64,000 nt of DNA from assembly GCA_014649355.1 (NCBI GenBank), contig BMSW01000006.1:1-64000 (forward strand), given 5' to 3'. This stretch comes from Streptomyces althioticus. Lineage in GTDB: Bacteria; Actinomycetota; Actinomycetes; Streptomycetales; Streptomycetaceae. Of this stretch, positions 15,713 to 24,092 are shown piece after piece. The position numbers and the translations under genes were made by a program. Numbering within the stretch: the first letter of the stretch is position 1; every line of letters begins with the position of its first letter. The notes under the pieces were generated by a model. It ran no database searches. It saw only the letters and a program-made list of their open reading frames with translations, and was not told the DNA's origin.

Positions 15713-16111
15713 TCAGGCGCCCTGACCACCCTGCTGCTGGGCCTGCTGGGCCTGCTGCTCGGCGATCTGCTGCCGCACCTGGTCCATGTCCAGCTTCCGG
15801 GCCTGGCCGATGACATCGGTCAGCGCGGCCTCCGGCAGGGCGCCCGGCTGGGCGAACACCGCCACCTGGTCACGGACGATCATCAGCGTGGGGATCGACT
15901 GGATGCCGAAGGCCTGGGCCAGCTCGGGCTGCGCCTCCGTGTCCACCTTGCCGAACACCAGGTCCGGGTTGTCCTCGGCCGCCTTCTCGTACACCGGTGC
16001 GAACTGCTTGCAGGGCCCGCACCACTCCGCCCAGAAGTCGATCAGTACGAACTCGTTGTCGGTGACCGTCTGGTCGAAGTTCTCCTTGGTGAGTTCGACG
16101 GTGGCGCTCAT
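15713..16111 (-). CDS. trxA: Thioredoxin
   Basis: A 132-residue thioredoxin with active site WAEWCGPCKQ (Cys-Gly-Pro-Cys, about residues 30-39), cis-Pro loop SIPTLMI and the standard fold. A Gln-rich tail (QQIAEQQAQQAQQQGG) extends it about 20 residues beyond the usual 108-110. It is a general cytosolic disulfide reductant normally recharged by thioredoxin reductase, which is not in this window. ATG has AGAGGGA about 8 nt upstream. It is divergent from a flavin disulfide reductase (16229), a suggestive redox pairing. Confidence 0.93.
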   Translation of the reverse strand: MSATVELTKENFDQTVTDNEFVLIDFWAEWCGPCKQFAPVYEKAAEDNPDLVFGKVDTEAQPELAQAFGIQSIPTLMIVRDQVAVFAQPGALPEAALTDVIGQARKLDMDQVRQQIAEQQAQQAQQQGGQGA

Positions 16112-16228
16112 GGTCTGGTCCCTCTTCCTGCTGACGGCTCGGGAGTCGGCACAACACGGCCGACCGGTCACGTATTCCGCGCCCCTACCCATGTGGCCAC
16201 CTGGCACACCACCCACCAGACTGACGCC

Positions 16229-17674
16229 ATGACGGAAACGCAATCGACGCACACGGAAGCGACCGCCTACGACGTCGTGGTCATCGGCGCCGGACCGGTC
16301 GGGGAGAACGTCGCCGACCGCACCCGCGCGGCCGGGCTCTCCACGGCCGTGGTGGAGAGCGAACTGGTCGGCGGGGAGTGTTCCTACTGGGCCTGCATGC
16401 CCAGCAAGGCCCTGCTGCGTCCGGTCCTCGCCCAGGCCGACGCCCGCCGCCTGCCCGGACTGAGCGCGTCCGTCCAGGGCCCCCTGGACACCGCCGCCGT
16501 GCTCGCCCGCCGCGACTCCTTCACCTCCGGCTGGAAGGACGACGGCCAGGTCCAGTGGCTGGAGGGCACCGGCGCCGACCTGTACCGGGGCCGGGGACGC
16601 CTCAGCGGCCCGCGCACCGTCACCGTGACGGGCCCCGACGGCCGCGAGAGCGTCCTCACCGCGCGGCACGCCGTCGCCGTCTGCACCGGCAGCCGCGCCC
16701 TCCTCCCCGACCTGCCGGGACTGGACGAGGTCCGCCCCTGGACCAGCCGCGAGGCCACCAGCGCACGGTCCGCGCCCGGCCGGCTGGTCGTGGTGGGCGG
16801 CGGGGTCGTCGCCACCGAGATGGCCTGCGCCTGGCAGGCGCTCGGCTCGCGCGTCACCGTCCTGGTGCGCGGCGACGGCCTGCTCGGCCGTATGGAACCC
16901 TTCGCGGGCGAGCTGGTCGCCGAGGCCCTCGGCGAGGCCGGGGCCGACGTCCGTACCGGCACCTCCGTGAAGGCCGTGACCAGGGAGAACGGCACCGTCG
17001 TCGTCCTCACCGACACCGGAGACCGGATCGAGGCCGACGAGATCCTCTTCGCCACCGGCCGCGCCCCCCGCACCGACGACCTCGGCCTGGAGACGATCGG
17101 CCTGGAGCCGGGGTCCTGGCTGGACGTGGACGACAGCCTCCGGGTGACCGGCCACGCATGGCTGTACGCGGTCGGCGACGTCAACCACCGTGCGTTGCTC
17201 ACCCACCAGGGCAAGTACCAGGCGCGCATCGCGGGCGCCGCCATCGTCACCCGGGCGGCGGGCGAGCCGGTGCAGACGGAGAAGTGGGGCGCCCACACCG
17301 CCACCGCCGACCACGCGGCCGTCCCGCAGGTCGTCTTCACCGACCCGGAGGTGGCCTCCGCCGGCCTCACCCTCGCCGAGGCGGAGCAGGCCGGACACCG
17401 GGTGCGGGCCGTGGACGTCGACCTGTCCACGGTGGCGGGCGCGAGCCTGTACGGCGACGGCTACCGGGGCCGGGCCCGCATGGTCGTCGACCTGGAGGAC
17501 GAGATCGTCCGCGGCGTCACCCTCGTCGGACCCGGAGTCGGCGAGCTGATCCACGCGGCGACCGTCGCCGTGGCGGGACGCGTCCCGGTCGGCAGGCTGT
17601 GGCACGCCGTCCCGTCGTACCCCACGATCAGCGAGGTGTGGCTGCGGCTGCTGGAGGCGTACCGCGACGCCTGA
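16229..17674 (+). CDS. FAD/NAD(P)-dependent pyridine nucleotide-disulfide oxidoreductase
   Basis: A 481-residue class I disulfide reductase like lipoamide dehydrogenase or mercuric reductase. FAD motif VVVIGAGPVGENVADR; redox-active CX4C pair in GGECSYWACMPSK (usually CLNVGC); NAD(P) motif VVVGGGVVATEMACAW; second FAD motif LYAVGDV. The C-terminal base motif HxHPTLSE reads HAVPSYPTISE, so the catalytic His of the His-Glu dyad is missing. It is therefore unlikely to be a true lipoamide dehydrogenase; substrate unknown. ATG 16229 fits the domain start; no ribosome site is seen. Confidence 0.88.
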   Translation: MTETQSTHTEATAYDVVVIGAGPVGENVADRTRAAGLSTAVVESELVGGECSYWACMPSKALLRPVLAQADARRLPGLSASVQGPLDTAAVLARRDSFTSGWKDDGQVQWLEGTGADLYRGRGRLSGPRTVTVTGPDGRESVLTARHAVAVCTGSRALLPDLPGLDEVRPWTSREATSARSAPGRLVVVGGGVVATEMACAWQALGSRVTVLVRGDGLLGRMEPFAGELVAEALGEAGADVRTGTSVKAVTRENGTVVVLTDTGDRIEADEILFATGRAPRTDDLGLETIGLEPGSWLDVDDSLRVTGHAWLYAVGDVNHRALLTHQGKYQARIAGAAIVTRAAGEPVQTEKWGAHTATADHAAVPQVVFTDPEVASAGLTLAEAEQAGHRVRAVDVDLSTVAGASLYGDGYRGRARMVVDLEDEIVRGVTLVGPGVGELIHAATVAVAGRVPVGRLWHAVPSYPTISEVWLRLLEAYRDA

Positions 17675-17717
17675 CCGGCTCCCCTGACCGGGACGGATCC
17701 CGAGCGGGCGGGCGCGG

Positions 17718-18362
17718 CTACGGCAGGTCGAAGCCCAGCGCCCGCGCCGCCTCCTCGGCCGTCGGCTGCCCCCAGTACCGGGCCGCCGCCGCGTTGCACG
17801 ACAGCGAGCGGAGCTCCGCGCGGTCCAGGTACAGCGTGCCGTCCATGTGGTCGGTCTCGTGCTGCACGATCCGGGCGGGCCAGCCGGTGAACTCCTCGTC
17901 CAGCGCTTGCCCGTGCTCGTCCTGCCCGGTCAGCCGCACCGCCGCGTGCCGCGCCACCACCGCCTGGTAGCCGGGTACGCTCAGGCACCCCTCGAAGAAC
18001 GCGGCGCGCTCCGGGCCGACGGCCTCGTAGACCGGGTTCACCAGCACCCGGAACGGCTGCGGCACCCGCCCCCGAGCCGCCCGCACTTCCTCCGGCACCG
18101 GCGCCGGGTCCTCGATCACCGCGACCCGCAGCCCCACCCCCACCTGCGGCGCGGCGAGCCCCACCCCGGGCGCCGCGCGCATGGTGACGCGCAACGCCCG
18201 CACGAACCGCGCCAGCAGCGCGTCGTCCAGCTGCCCGTCGTACGGTACGGTGGCGCGGCGCAGCACCGGGTGCCCGGCGGCGACGATGGGCAACGGCCCC
18301 TCCTCGGCGAGAAGTTGCTCGATCCGCTCGGCCCACGGCACGCGATCGCTCGGAGTTTCCAT
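17718..18362 (-). CDS. def: Peptide deformylase
   Basis: A 214-residue metallo-deformylase that removes the formyl group from nascent proteins. All three motifs are intact: GVGLAAPQVG, EGCLSVPG (metal Cys) and QHETDHMDGTLY (two metal His and the catalytic Glu). It carries about 35 extra N-terminal residues common in streptomycete forms. It is one of the multiple deformylases typical of Streptomyces and, away from fmt, likely secondary. ATG 18362 directly follows a GTG that could also start. Confidence 0.93.
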   Translation of the reverse strand: METPSDRVPWAERIEQLLAEEGPLPIVAAGHPVLRRATVPYDGQLDDALLARFVRALRVTMRAAPGVGLAAPQVGVGLRVAVIEDPAPVPEEVRAARGRVPQPFRVLVNPVYEAVGPERAAFFEGCLSVPGYQAVVARHAAVRLTGQDEHGQALDEEFTGWPARIVQHETDHMDGTLYLDRAELRSLSCNAAAARYWGQPTAEEAARALGFDLP

Positions 18363-18461
18363 CACGCCAGGATCGCATGACCATCACCGTGTGCACCCCA
18401 GGTCACACACCCTCACGAGCACTCGACGGGGCCCGCCCCGCCCCCCCGCACCGAACGCAGG

Positions 18462-18491
18462 GTGCCCGGCTCCCCGAGGGGGGCCGGGCAC
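18462..18491 (-). terminator. Hairpin terminator of the TPR gene
   Basis: GTGCCCGGC and GCCGGGCAC form a 9-bp stem around 12 nt, 29 nt past the stop of the leftward TPR gene. Confidence 0.7.
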
Positions 18492-18519
18492 CGTCCGTGG
18501 CACGAGTTCGGGTGCGCGC

Positions 18520-18867
18520 TCAGATCTCGTCGAAGTCGCCGGCCAGCGCGGCCGCGAGCCGCAGGTGCGGCTGCGCCTCGTCGTGCCGCCCCTGCCGCTG
18601 CAGGGTGCGGCCGAGCATCAGACGGGCGTAGTGCTCCACCGGGTCGCGGTCCACGATGACCCGCAACTCGGTCTCCGCACGGCGCAGCTGGGCCGAGTGG
18701 TAGTAGGCGCGGGCGAGCAGCAGACGCGGCCCGGTCTGCTCCGGCACCTCCTCGACCAGGCTGCCCAGGACCCGCGCGGCGGAGTAGTAGTCCTTGGCGT
18801 CGAAGAACATCCCCGCGCGCTCCCAGCGCTCGGCGTGCGTTCCGTGGTCGTAGTACGTGGTGTTCAC
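18520..18867 (-). CDS. Small tetratricopeptide-repeat protein
   Basis: A 115-residue helical protein with about three TPR units: FDAKDYYSAARVLGSLVEEVP, GPRLLLARAYYHSAQLRRAE and HYARLMLGRTLQRQGRHDEA. It has no signal peptide or membrane segment, so a cytosolic protein-interaction scaffold is expected. The GTG start at 18867 has AAGGAGG with good spacing. Monocistronic with its own terminator; divergent from the PLP enzyme at 19002. Partner unknown. Confidence 0.88.
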   Translation of the reverse strand: MNTTYYDHGTHAERWERAGMFFDAKDYYSAARVLGSLVEEVPEQTGPRLLLARAYYHSAQLRRAETELRVIVDRDPVEHYARLMLGRTLQRQGRHDEAQPHLRLAAALAGDFDEI

Positions 18868-19001
18868 CCGGCACCTCCTTCGCGCCCCACAACCGGCCGG
18901 GCCACCCCGCTATTCCCGCTCCCTCCGCACCTCTGTGACCAGCGGCGCGGCCGGTGCAGGATGCGTAGGCTGACCGCACCGACTTCCTCCGGAGGGACCG
19001 C

Positions 19002-19979
19002 GTGACGACCACCACCCCGCCGATCACCCTGGACGACGTCCGCTCCGCCGCCGCCCGCCTGCGCGGCGTCGCCCACCGCACGCCCGTCCTGCGCTCCCGC
19101 ACCCTGGACGCGCTCGTCGGCGCCGAGGTGCACCTCAAGTGCGAGAACTTCCAGCGGGTGGGCGCCTTCAAGTTCCGCGGCGCCTACCACACGATCTCCC
19201 GGCTCACCCCGGACCGGCTGGCGCGCGGCGTGGTCGCGTACTCCTCCGGCAACCACGCCCAGGCCGTCGCCCTCGCCGCCCGCGAGCTGGGCACCACCGC
19301 GGTCGTCGTCATGCCGGAGGACGCCCCGCCGTCGAAGCGCGCCGCCACCGAGGGGTACGGCGCGGAGGTCGTCGCCTACGACCGGTACACCGGCGACCGC
19401 GCGGCCCTCGCCGAGTCCCTCGCCGCCGAGCGGGGCCTCACCCTCGTACCGCCCTACGACCACCCCCACGTCATCGCGGGACAGGGCACGGCCGCGCTCG
19501 AACTCCTGGAGGAAACCGGTGAGTTGGGTGCGTTGATCGCTCCGGTCGGCGGCGGGGGACTGATCGCCGGGAGCGCCACCGCCGTGAAGGGGCTGCACCC
19601 GGCGACCCGGGTGATCGGCGTCGAACCGGAGGCAGGGGACGACACCCGGCGGTCCCTGGAGGCGGGCCGGCGCGTCAGCGTGCCCGTGCCCCGCACCATC
19701 GCCGACGGCCAGGCCGTGCCGACCCCCGGCGAGCTGACCTTCGCCGTGAACCGCCGCCTGCTGGACGAGGTCGTGCTGGTCGACGACGAGGCGATCAAGG
19801 AGGCGATGCGGTTCGCCTTCACCCGGCTGAAGATCGTCCTCGAACCGAGCGGAGCGACCCCGCTGGCGGCCCTGCTCACCGGCCGCGCGGACCCGCTCCC
19901 GTCCCGCGTCGGACTGATCCTGTCCGGCGGCAACGTCGACACGGAACGCTTCGCCCGCCTCTGCGCACCCGATGCCTGA
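19002..19979 (+). CDS. Threonine dehydratase/serine racemase-type PLP enzyme
   Basis: A 325-residue fold-type II PLP enzyme. The PLP Lys is in FQRVGAFKFRGAYH; the phosphate loop is APVGGGGLIAGSATAVKG; SSGNHAQAVALAARELG is the family block. It lacks the C-terminal ACT-like regulatory domain of biosynthetic IlvA, so it belongs to the catabolic threonine/serine dehydratase, serine racemase and hydroxyaspartate dehydratase group; which one cannot be decided. GTG start with GGAGGGA 5 nt upstream. Confidence 0.88.
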   Translation: MTTTTPPITLDDVRSAAARLRGVAHRTPVLRSRTLDALVGAEVHLKCENFQRVGAFKFRGAYHTISRLTPDRLARGVVAYSSGNHAQAVALAARELGTTAVVVMPEDAPPSKRAATEGYGAEVVAYDRYTGDRAALAESLAAERGLTLVPPYDHPHVIAGQGTAALELLEETGELGALIAPVGGGGLIAGSATAVKGLHPATRVIGVEPEAGDDTRRSLEAGRRVSVPVPRTIADGQAVPTPGELTFAVNRRLLDEVVLVDDEAIKEAMRFAFTRLKIVLEPSGATPLAALLTGRADPLPSRVGLILSGGNVDTERFARLCAPDA

Positions 19980-20093
19980 GCGGGCCGGCCCGTGCCCCTC
20001 ACCCGGATGGCGCCCCCGGGTGGACGGGCGGACGATGAGGGGGTAAGGCCCGGCCCTCGCCGTGCCGGCCGTTCACCGGAAGGGAGCAGGGGC

Positions 20094-20453
20094 ATGCTCG
20101 AGGTGAAGACGCTGGACAAGCCCGACGAGCGGCGCGACTTCCCGAGGGGCCACCTCGAAGCCGTCCACATGACGGGGCTCGACTTCGCGGTCGCCACGTT
20201 CGAACCGGGATGGCGCTGGTCGGAGTCGGTCGGCCCGATCGCCGGCACGGAGTCGTGCGGCATCCACCACAACGGCTACGTGCTCCAGGGCCGTCTGCAC
20301 ATCCGTATGGACGACGGCGCGGAGAGCGAGGTGGGCCCCGGAGACGTCTTCGTGTGCCCGCCGGGCCACGACGCCTGGGTCGTCGGCGACGATCAGGTCG
20401 TGGTCTACGACTTCGCGGGCGCGATGGCGACGGACTACGCGAAGGCGGACTGA
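20094..20453 (+). CDS. Cupin-domain protein
   Basis: A 119-residue single cupin barrel. Cupin motif 1 corresponds to CGIHHNGYVLQGRLHIRMDDG and motif 2 to VGPGDVFVCPPGHDAWVVGD, giving the usual His-rich metal site. Small stand-alone cupins are sensors, isomerases or dioxygenase-like; function not assignable. ATG with AAGGGAG 9 nt upstream. Convergent with the VOC gene at 20466; their stops flank a hairpin. Confidence 0.85.
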   Translation: MLEVKTLDKPDERRDFPRGHLEAVHMTGLDFAVATFEPGWRWSESVGPIAGTESCGIHHNGYVLQGRLHIRMDDGAESEVGPGDVFVCPPGHDAWVVGDDQVVVYDFAGAMATDYAKAD

Positions 20454-20466
20454 CACCGTCGGTGTC
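20452..20466. terminator. Compact bidirectional hairpin between convergent stops
   Basis: GACACC-GTC-GGTGTC fills the space between the cupin stop (20451-20453) and the VOC stop (20466-20468), overlapping the edge of both. The short 6-bp stem suggests a weak shared terminator. Confidence 0.5.
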
Positions 20467-20855
20467 TAGTCGAGGTAGTGCGCGCGACCCTCGTCGTCGA
20501 GGTCAACGGGCCCCGTGGGGATGACGCAGAACTCGTTCCCCTCGGGGTCCGCCATCACGAGGAAGCCGCCGTCCTCGAACCCCTCCAGGCGCCGGCCGCC
20601 GAGCCCTTCGATCCGGCGCTGCTCGGCGGCCGGGTCGGGGGCGGAGATGTCGACGTGCATGCGGTTCTTGCCGGACGTGGGGGTGCCGGCGCGCTGGAAG
20701 CCGATGCCCAGGCCGTTCTCACGGCGGAGCCAGACATAGGGGCCCGTCCGGCCCACGACGGGTCTGCCGAGCACCTCCGACCAGAACGCGGCGAGCCTCT
20801 CGGGGTCCGTCGCGTCGACGATGAGGGCGTTGATCTGCGCTGAGGAATCGGTCAT
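20466..20855 (-). CDS. VOC (glyoxalase-fold) protein
   Basis: A 129-residue protein with two half-modules: QINALIVDATDPERLAAFWSEVLG at the N-terminus and KNRMHVDISAPDP, then DPEGNEFCVIP, in the second half. The KNRMH-D and PEGNEFC motifs are typical of actinomycete VOC proteins. ATG at 20855 with GGGAGAGG about 9 nt upstream. Substrate unknown. Confidence 0.88.
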   Translation of the reverse strand: MTDSSAQINALIVDATDPERLAAFWSEVLGRPVVGRTGPYVWLRRENGLGIGFQRAGTPTSGKNRMHVDISAPDPAAEQRRIEGLGGRRLEGFEDGGFLVMADPEGNEFCVIPTGPVDLDDEGRAHYLD

Positions 20856-20924
20856 GCGCCGATCCTCTCCCGGTACGGCGTGCGGGCGGTCTTGGCGCGG
20901 CCCGCGGACGCGGCTAGGGTCCGT

Positions 20925-20952
20925 TCACAACGCCGTTTACAACGTTGTGTGA
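20925..20952. promoter_or_regulatory. Inverted repeat TCACAACG-N10-CGTTGTGTGA
   Basis: Arms TCACAACG (20925-20932) and CGTTGTGTGA (20943-20952), plus an internal 10-bp palindrome ACAACGTTGT, lie 29-56 nt upstream of the secreted hydrolase start. The position is right for an operator over the promoter. Regulator not identified. Confidence 0.5.
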
Positions 20953-20980
20953 CTCTCACGTGCTCTCGTGGAGGATGCCG

Positions 20981-22285
20981 ATGCCTCGCTCGCGTGCGAC
21001 CGACCGCTTACCGATCCGGACGTGGGCGCGAGCCGTGTGCGCCCTGGCTGCGGCCTGGGCCGTGACCTTCGCCGCCCCGGCCGTCTCCGCCGCCGAGCCG
21101 GCCTCGGCGCAGGTACCCGCCGTGGCCGCCGACGCCGGAACGGACTACGTGGCGCTGGGCAGTTCGTTCGCCGCGGGCCCAGGGATTCCGCCCCTCCAGT
21201 CGGGCGACGGCGCCGACGCGTGTGCCCGGTCGGCCGTGAACTACCCCAGTCTCGTGGCCCGCGAGATCGGCGCGGACCTGACGGACGTGTCGTGCAGCGG
21301 TGCGACGACCGGACACGTGCTGAGAGACCCTCAGGGAACCCGTCCACCGCAGATCCGGGCCGTGACCCCGGACACGCGTCTCGTCACGGTCACGATCGGC
21401 GGCAACGACGTCAACTACCTGGGCAGCATCAACGCCTACTCGTGCCAGGCGAGCGGCAACTCGGGCTGCCCGACGGTCGACCGCGGCGCGATCGAGCGGA
21501 CCTTCCCCGAACTCCCGGGCCGCATCGCGGACATCGTGCGCGCGGTGCACGCCGTGGCGCCCGAGGCCCGCGTGTACCTGGTCACCTACTTCACCCTGCT
21601 GCCGGACTCCGGCACGTGCGCCGTCGCGCCCCTGACCGACGAACAGGCCGCCTACGAACGGAGCATCGCCGCGCGCCTGGCCGCCGCCACCGCCGACGCG
21701 GCCGCCGCGACGGGCGCCACCCTGGTCGACCTGGCGGGCGCGAGCCGCGGTCACGACGCGTGCTCGGCAAACCCGTGGGTGGAGTCGTACCGCCCGGCGC
21801 AGGGCCGCTCCACCTACCACCCGAACGAGGCGGGCATGCGGGCGGCGGCCGACCTGGTGCACGCGGCCCTGGCGTCCGACGGGGTGACGCAGACGGCCGC
21901 CTTCCGCTCAGGCATCCCCGGCAAGTGCGTCGACGTCCGCAACGCCGCCACCGCCGACGGCACACCCGTCCAGCTCTACACCTGCAACGGCACGGCGGCC
22001 CAGCGCTGGACCCATGTCCCCGGCGAGGGCGGCACCTTGCGCGCGCTGGGCCGCTGCCTCGACGTCACCGGCGGCGGAACCGCCAACGGCACCAAGGTCC
22101 AGCTCTGGCCCTGCAACGGCACCGACGCCCAACGCTGGGCCCCCGGCCCCGGCTCGTCCCTGGTCAACCCCCGGTCGGGCCGCTGCCTGGACGACCCCGG
22201 CAGTTCCACCGCGGACGGTACGCAACTCCAGATCTGGGACTGCAACGGCACGGCCGCGCAACGCTGGACACCGTCGGCGGCCTGA
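20981..22285 (+). CDS. Secreted SGNH/GDSL hydrolase with C-terminal ricin-B lectin
   Basis: 434 residues: a Sec signal peptide (charged N-region, then about 20 hydrophobic residues ending near AVSAAEPA), an SGNH esterase domain (about 45-290) and a ricin-type beta-trefoil (about 300-434). Catalytic motifs: GSSFAAG (Ser), GGNDVNY (block III) and STYHPNEAG (His). The lectin has three repeats ending QRW, each with CLD/CVD and LYTC/LWPC/IWDC. Predicted extracellular esterase or lipase anchored to a polysaccharide. ATG 20981 is chosen because GGAGG is 6 nt upstream; an in-frame ATG at 20975 abuts it. Confidence 0.92.
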   Translation: MPRSRATDRLPIRTWARAVCALAAAWAVTFAAPAVSAAEPASAQVPAVAADAGTDYVALGSSFAAGPGIPPLQSGDGADACARSAVNYPSLVAREIGADLTDVSCSGATTGHVLRDPQGTRPPQIRAVTPDTRLVTVTIGGNDVNYLGSINAYSCQASGNSGCPTVDRGAIERTFPELPGRIADIVRAVHAVAPEARVYLVTYFTLLPDSGTCAVAPLTDEQAAYERSIAARLAAATADAAAATGATLVDLAGASRGHDACSANPWVESYRPAQGRSTYHPNEAGMRAAADLVHAALASDGVTQTAAFRSGIPGKCVDVRNAATADGTPVQLYTCNGTAAQRWTHVPGEGGTLRALGRCLDVTGGGTANGTKVQLWPCNGTDAQRWAPGPGSSLVNPRSGRCLDDPGSSTADGTQLQIWDCNGTAAQRWTPSAA

Positions 22286-22296
22286 CCGCACCACCC

Positions 22297-24015
22297 TCAG
22301 CCGGAGTTGTACCCCCAGCGTGCCTGGCCGTCCTTGCCCATGAAGCACTTGGCGGGACGGCCGTCCGCGGTCGTCGCCGTGGCGCCCACGGGTGAGCAGA
22401 ACTGACCGAAGCCGATGCCGGACTGGCCGCCACCTCCGCCGGACCCTGACCCACCGGAGGCGCCCCCGTTCGAGGAGCTGCCTCCGGTGGACCCTCCGCC
22501 GCTCGTCGAGCTCGTGTCGTCCGTACCGCCGTTGTTCCCTCCCGAGGAGCTGCCGCCCGAACCGCCACCGTACGAGGGTCTCGGCTTGGGTTTCGGCTTG
22601 GGTTCGGGGGTGGGCGTCGGACTGGGGCTGGGCTTCTCGCAGGGCTCACCCGGCCCGATCAGCCACAGACGTACGAAGGCGTTTGTGGTCGTCTCCGCGT
22701 CGGCCTCCGGGGCCTGCCGGCACACCGGCCAATCGTCCAGGTCCCGCTCTTCGTCGACGAGACGCCCGCCCGTGTGTGCGTGCAGGGCGATCACGTTGCC
22801 CACACCGAGACCGTCGAGGGTGGCCCGGGCCTCGCCGAGCGGCGTCCCGACAAGATCCGGCATCACGATCCGGCCGGGGCCGTGCAGCCGCTCGGGACAC
22901 TCCTCGCGCTCGGGAACCGCGTACAGGGTCAGCGTCCCGGAGGCAGGCCGCACGGTCTCCCCCGAGGAGGGAAGCTGGAAGCAGACCTGCCAGCCCGTGT
23001 CGCCAGGCGCGACGGTCCGTAGGGCCGAGGTGGCGTCGGACGCGGAAACCATCGCCCACCCTGCCGCGCGGGCGCGCGCTGTGGCTGTGGTGAGCGTGGT
23101 GCCCTCGTAGTCCGGCACAAGGATCTCCGTGCTGTGCGCCGTCTCCTGGGGCGCGCCCGCCTCTCCGCCGGACCCGGTCGCGCTGCCTATGGCGCCCGCT
23201 GCCATCGGGACCGCGAGCAACGTCGTCAGAACGGGATGTCTGCGGGCCCAGGTGAACAGCCGCGTCCGGCGCCCCGGCCGTAGAGGGGAGTCTGCGGGCA
23301 CCATGTCCCCGGCCGCTTCGAGGAGAGCGCCCTTCGGGTCGTTCTTCGAGCCCCACAGCTTGTGCGGCCGCCCGTCGACGAGGATCTCAACGGAATCGAA
23401 GAAGCCCGACGCTCGGCGCAGGATGCGCAGCGTCCCTGGGACCCGAGTGGCCCGAGGTGACACGAGGCTGTGCAGCAGGATGAGGCCGCTGTCCGTGAGG
23501 GCGGCGTGCCCCCAGCCGTCGTGGTAGACGGCCCGCACCTTCTCGCCCGGACGAAGTGCCGCTGCCAGCACGCCCTTGTGGCTGTCCGGAACGCTGTCGC
23601 TCCCGTCGGCGGTGGCCGTGGCCGCAGTGGGGTCGTTAGCCGGCGGGACGTTACCCTGCGCCGCGGCCCGGGTGAGGAGGCCCCCGTCCTTGTCGACCTG
23701 CGAGCCCCAGAGGGTGACGTACTGGCCGTGCACCGACACGTCGACGTTGTGCCGTGCGCCGTAGGCCGGGCCCCGGATATCCAGTGGCCGGGGCACACGG
23801 GTCACGGTGCTCCGGTTGAGCAGGATCAGCGCGTCCCCGGTCAGCGCGGCATGCCCCGGGCCCTGGCGGTACAGGGCCAGCACCGTCTCCTTGGGGCCCA
23901 AGGCGCGCAACAGGGCTTCGGCCTCGGGGACCGGTATCGGGGGGAACTGACGGGCCGCGGCCGTCGCGGTCCGTGGGTCGGTGCGCAGCCGGCGCTGCGC
24001 GGGGGTGTCGGACAT
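22297..24015 (-). CDS. Membrane protein: two PH-like repeats, one TM segment, two PASTA-like domains
   Basis: 572 residues. The cytosolic half holds two homologous PH-like repeats (about 37-117 and 150-236), each with GHAALT..LILL and a closing LWGS. One membrane helix (about 260-278) follows. Outside are two PASTA-like domains (about 298-367, VPDYEGTTLTTATARARAAGW, and 384-455, MPDLVGTPLGEARATLDGLG), a Pro/Lys stretch, a long Gly/Ser linker (482-535) and a terminal Cys-containing module with FCSPVGATATTADGRPAKC. PASTA domains sense peptidoglycan, but no kinase domain is present. The ATG at 24015 lacks a clear ribosome site. Confidence 0.85.
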   Translation of the reverse strand: MSDTPAQRRLRTDPRTATAAARQFPPIPVPEAEALLRALGPKETVLALYRQGPGHAALTGDALILLNRSTVTRVPRPLDIRGPAYGARHNVDVSVHGQYVTLWGSQVDKDGGLLTRAAAQGNVPPANDPTAATATADGSDSVPDSHKGVLAAALRPGEKVRAVYHDGWGHAALTDSGLILLHSLVSPRATRVPGTLRILRRASGFFDSVEILVDGRPHKLWGSKNDPKGALLEAAGDMVPADSPLRPGRRTRLFTWARRHPVLTTLLAVPMAAGAIGSATGSGGEAGAPQETAHSTEILVPDYEGTTLTTATARARAAGWAMVSASDATSALRTVAPGDTGWQVCFQLPSSGETVRPASGTLTLYAVPEREECPERLHGPGRIVMPDLVGTPLGEARATLDGLGVGNVIALHAHTGGRLVDEERDLDDWPVCRQAPEADAETTTNAFVRLWLIGPGEPCEKPSPSPTPTPEPKPKPKPRPSYGGGSGGSSSGGNNGGTDDTSSTSGGGSTGGSSSNGGASGGSGSGGGGGQSGIGFGQFCSPVGATATTADGRPAKCFMGKDGQARWGYNSG

Positions 24016-24092
24016 GGCGGGATGCTAGCCGATTGCCGGATTCCCTCCGCGCAGCCGTCACGGCTGTGACCTGCACCGATGCCGACAGCTCC

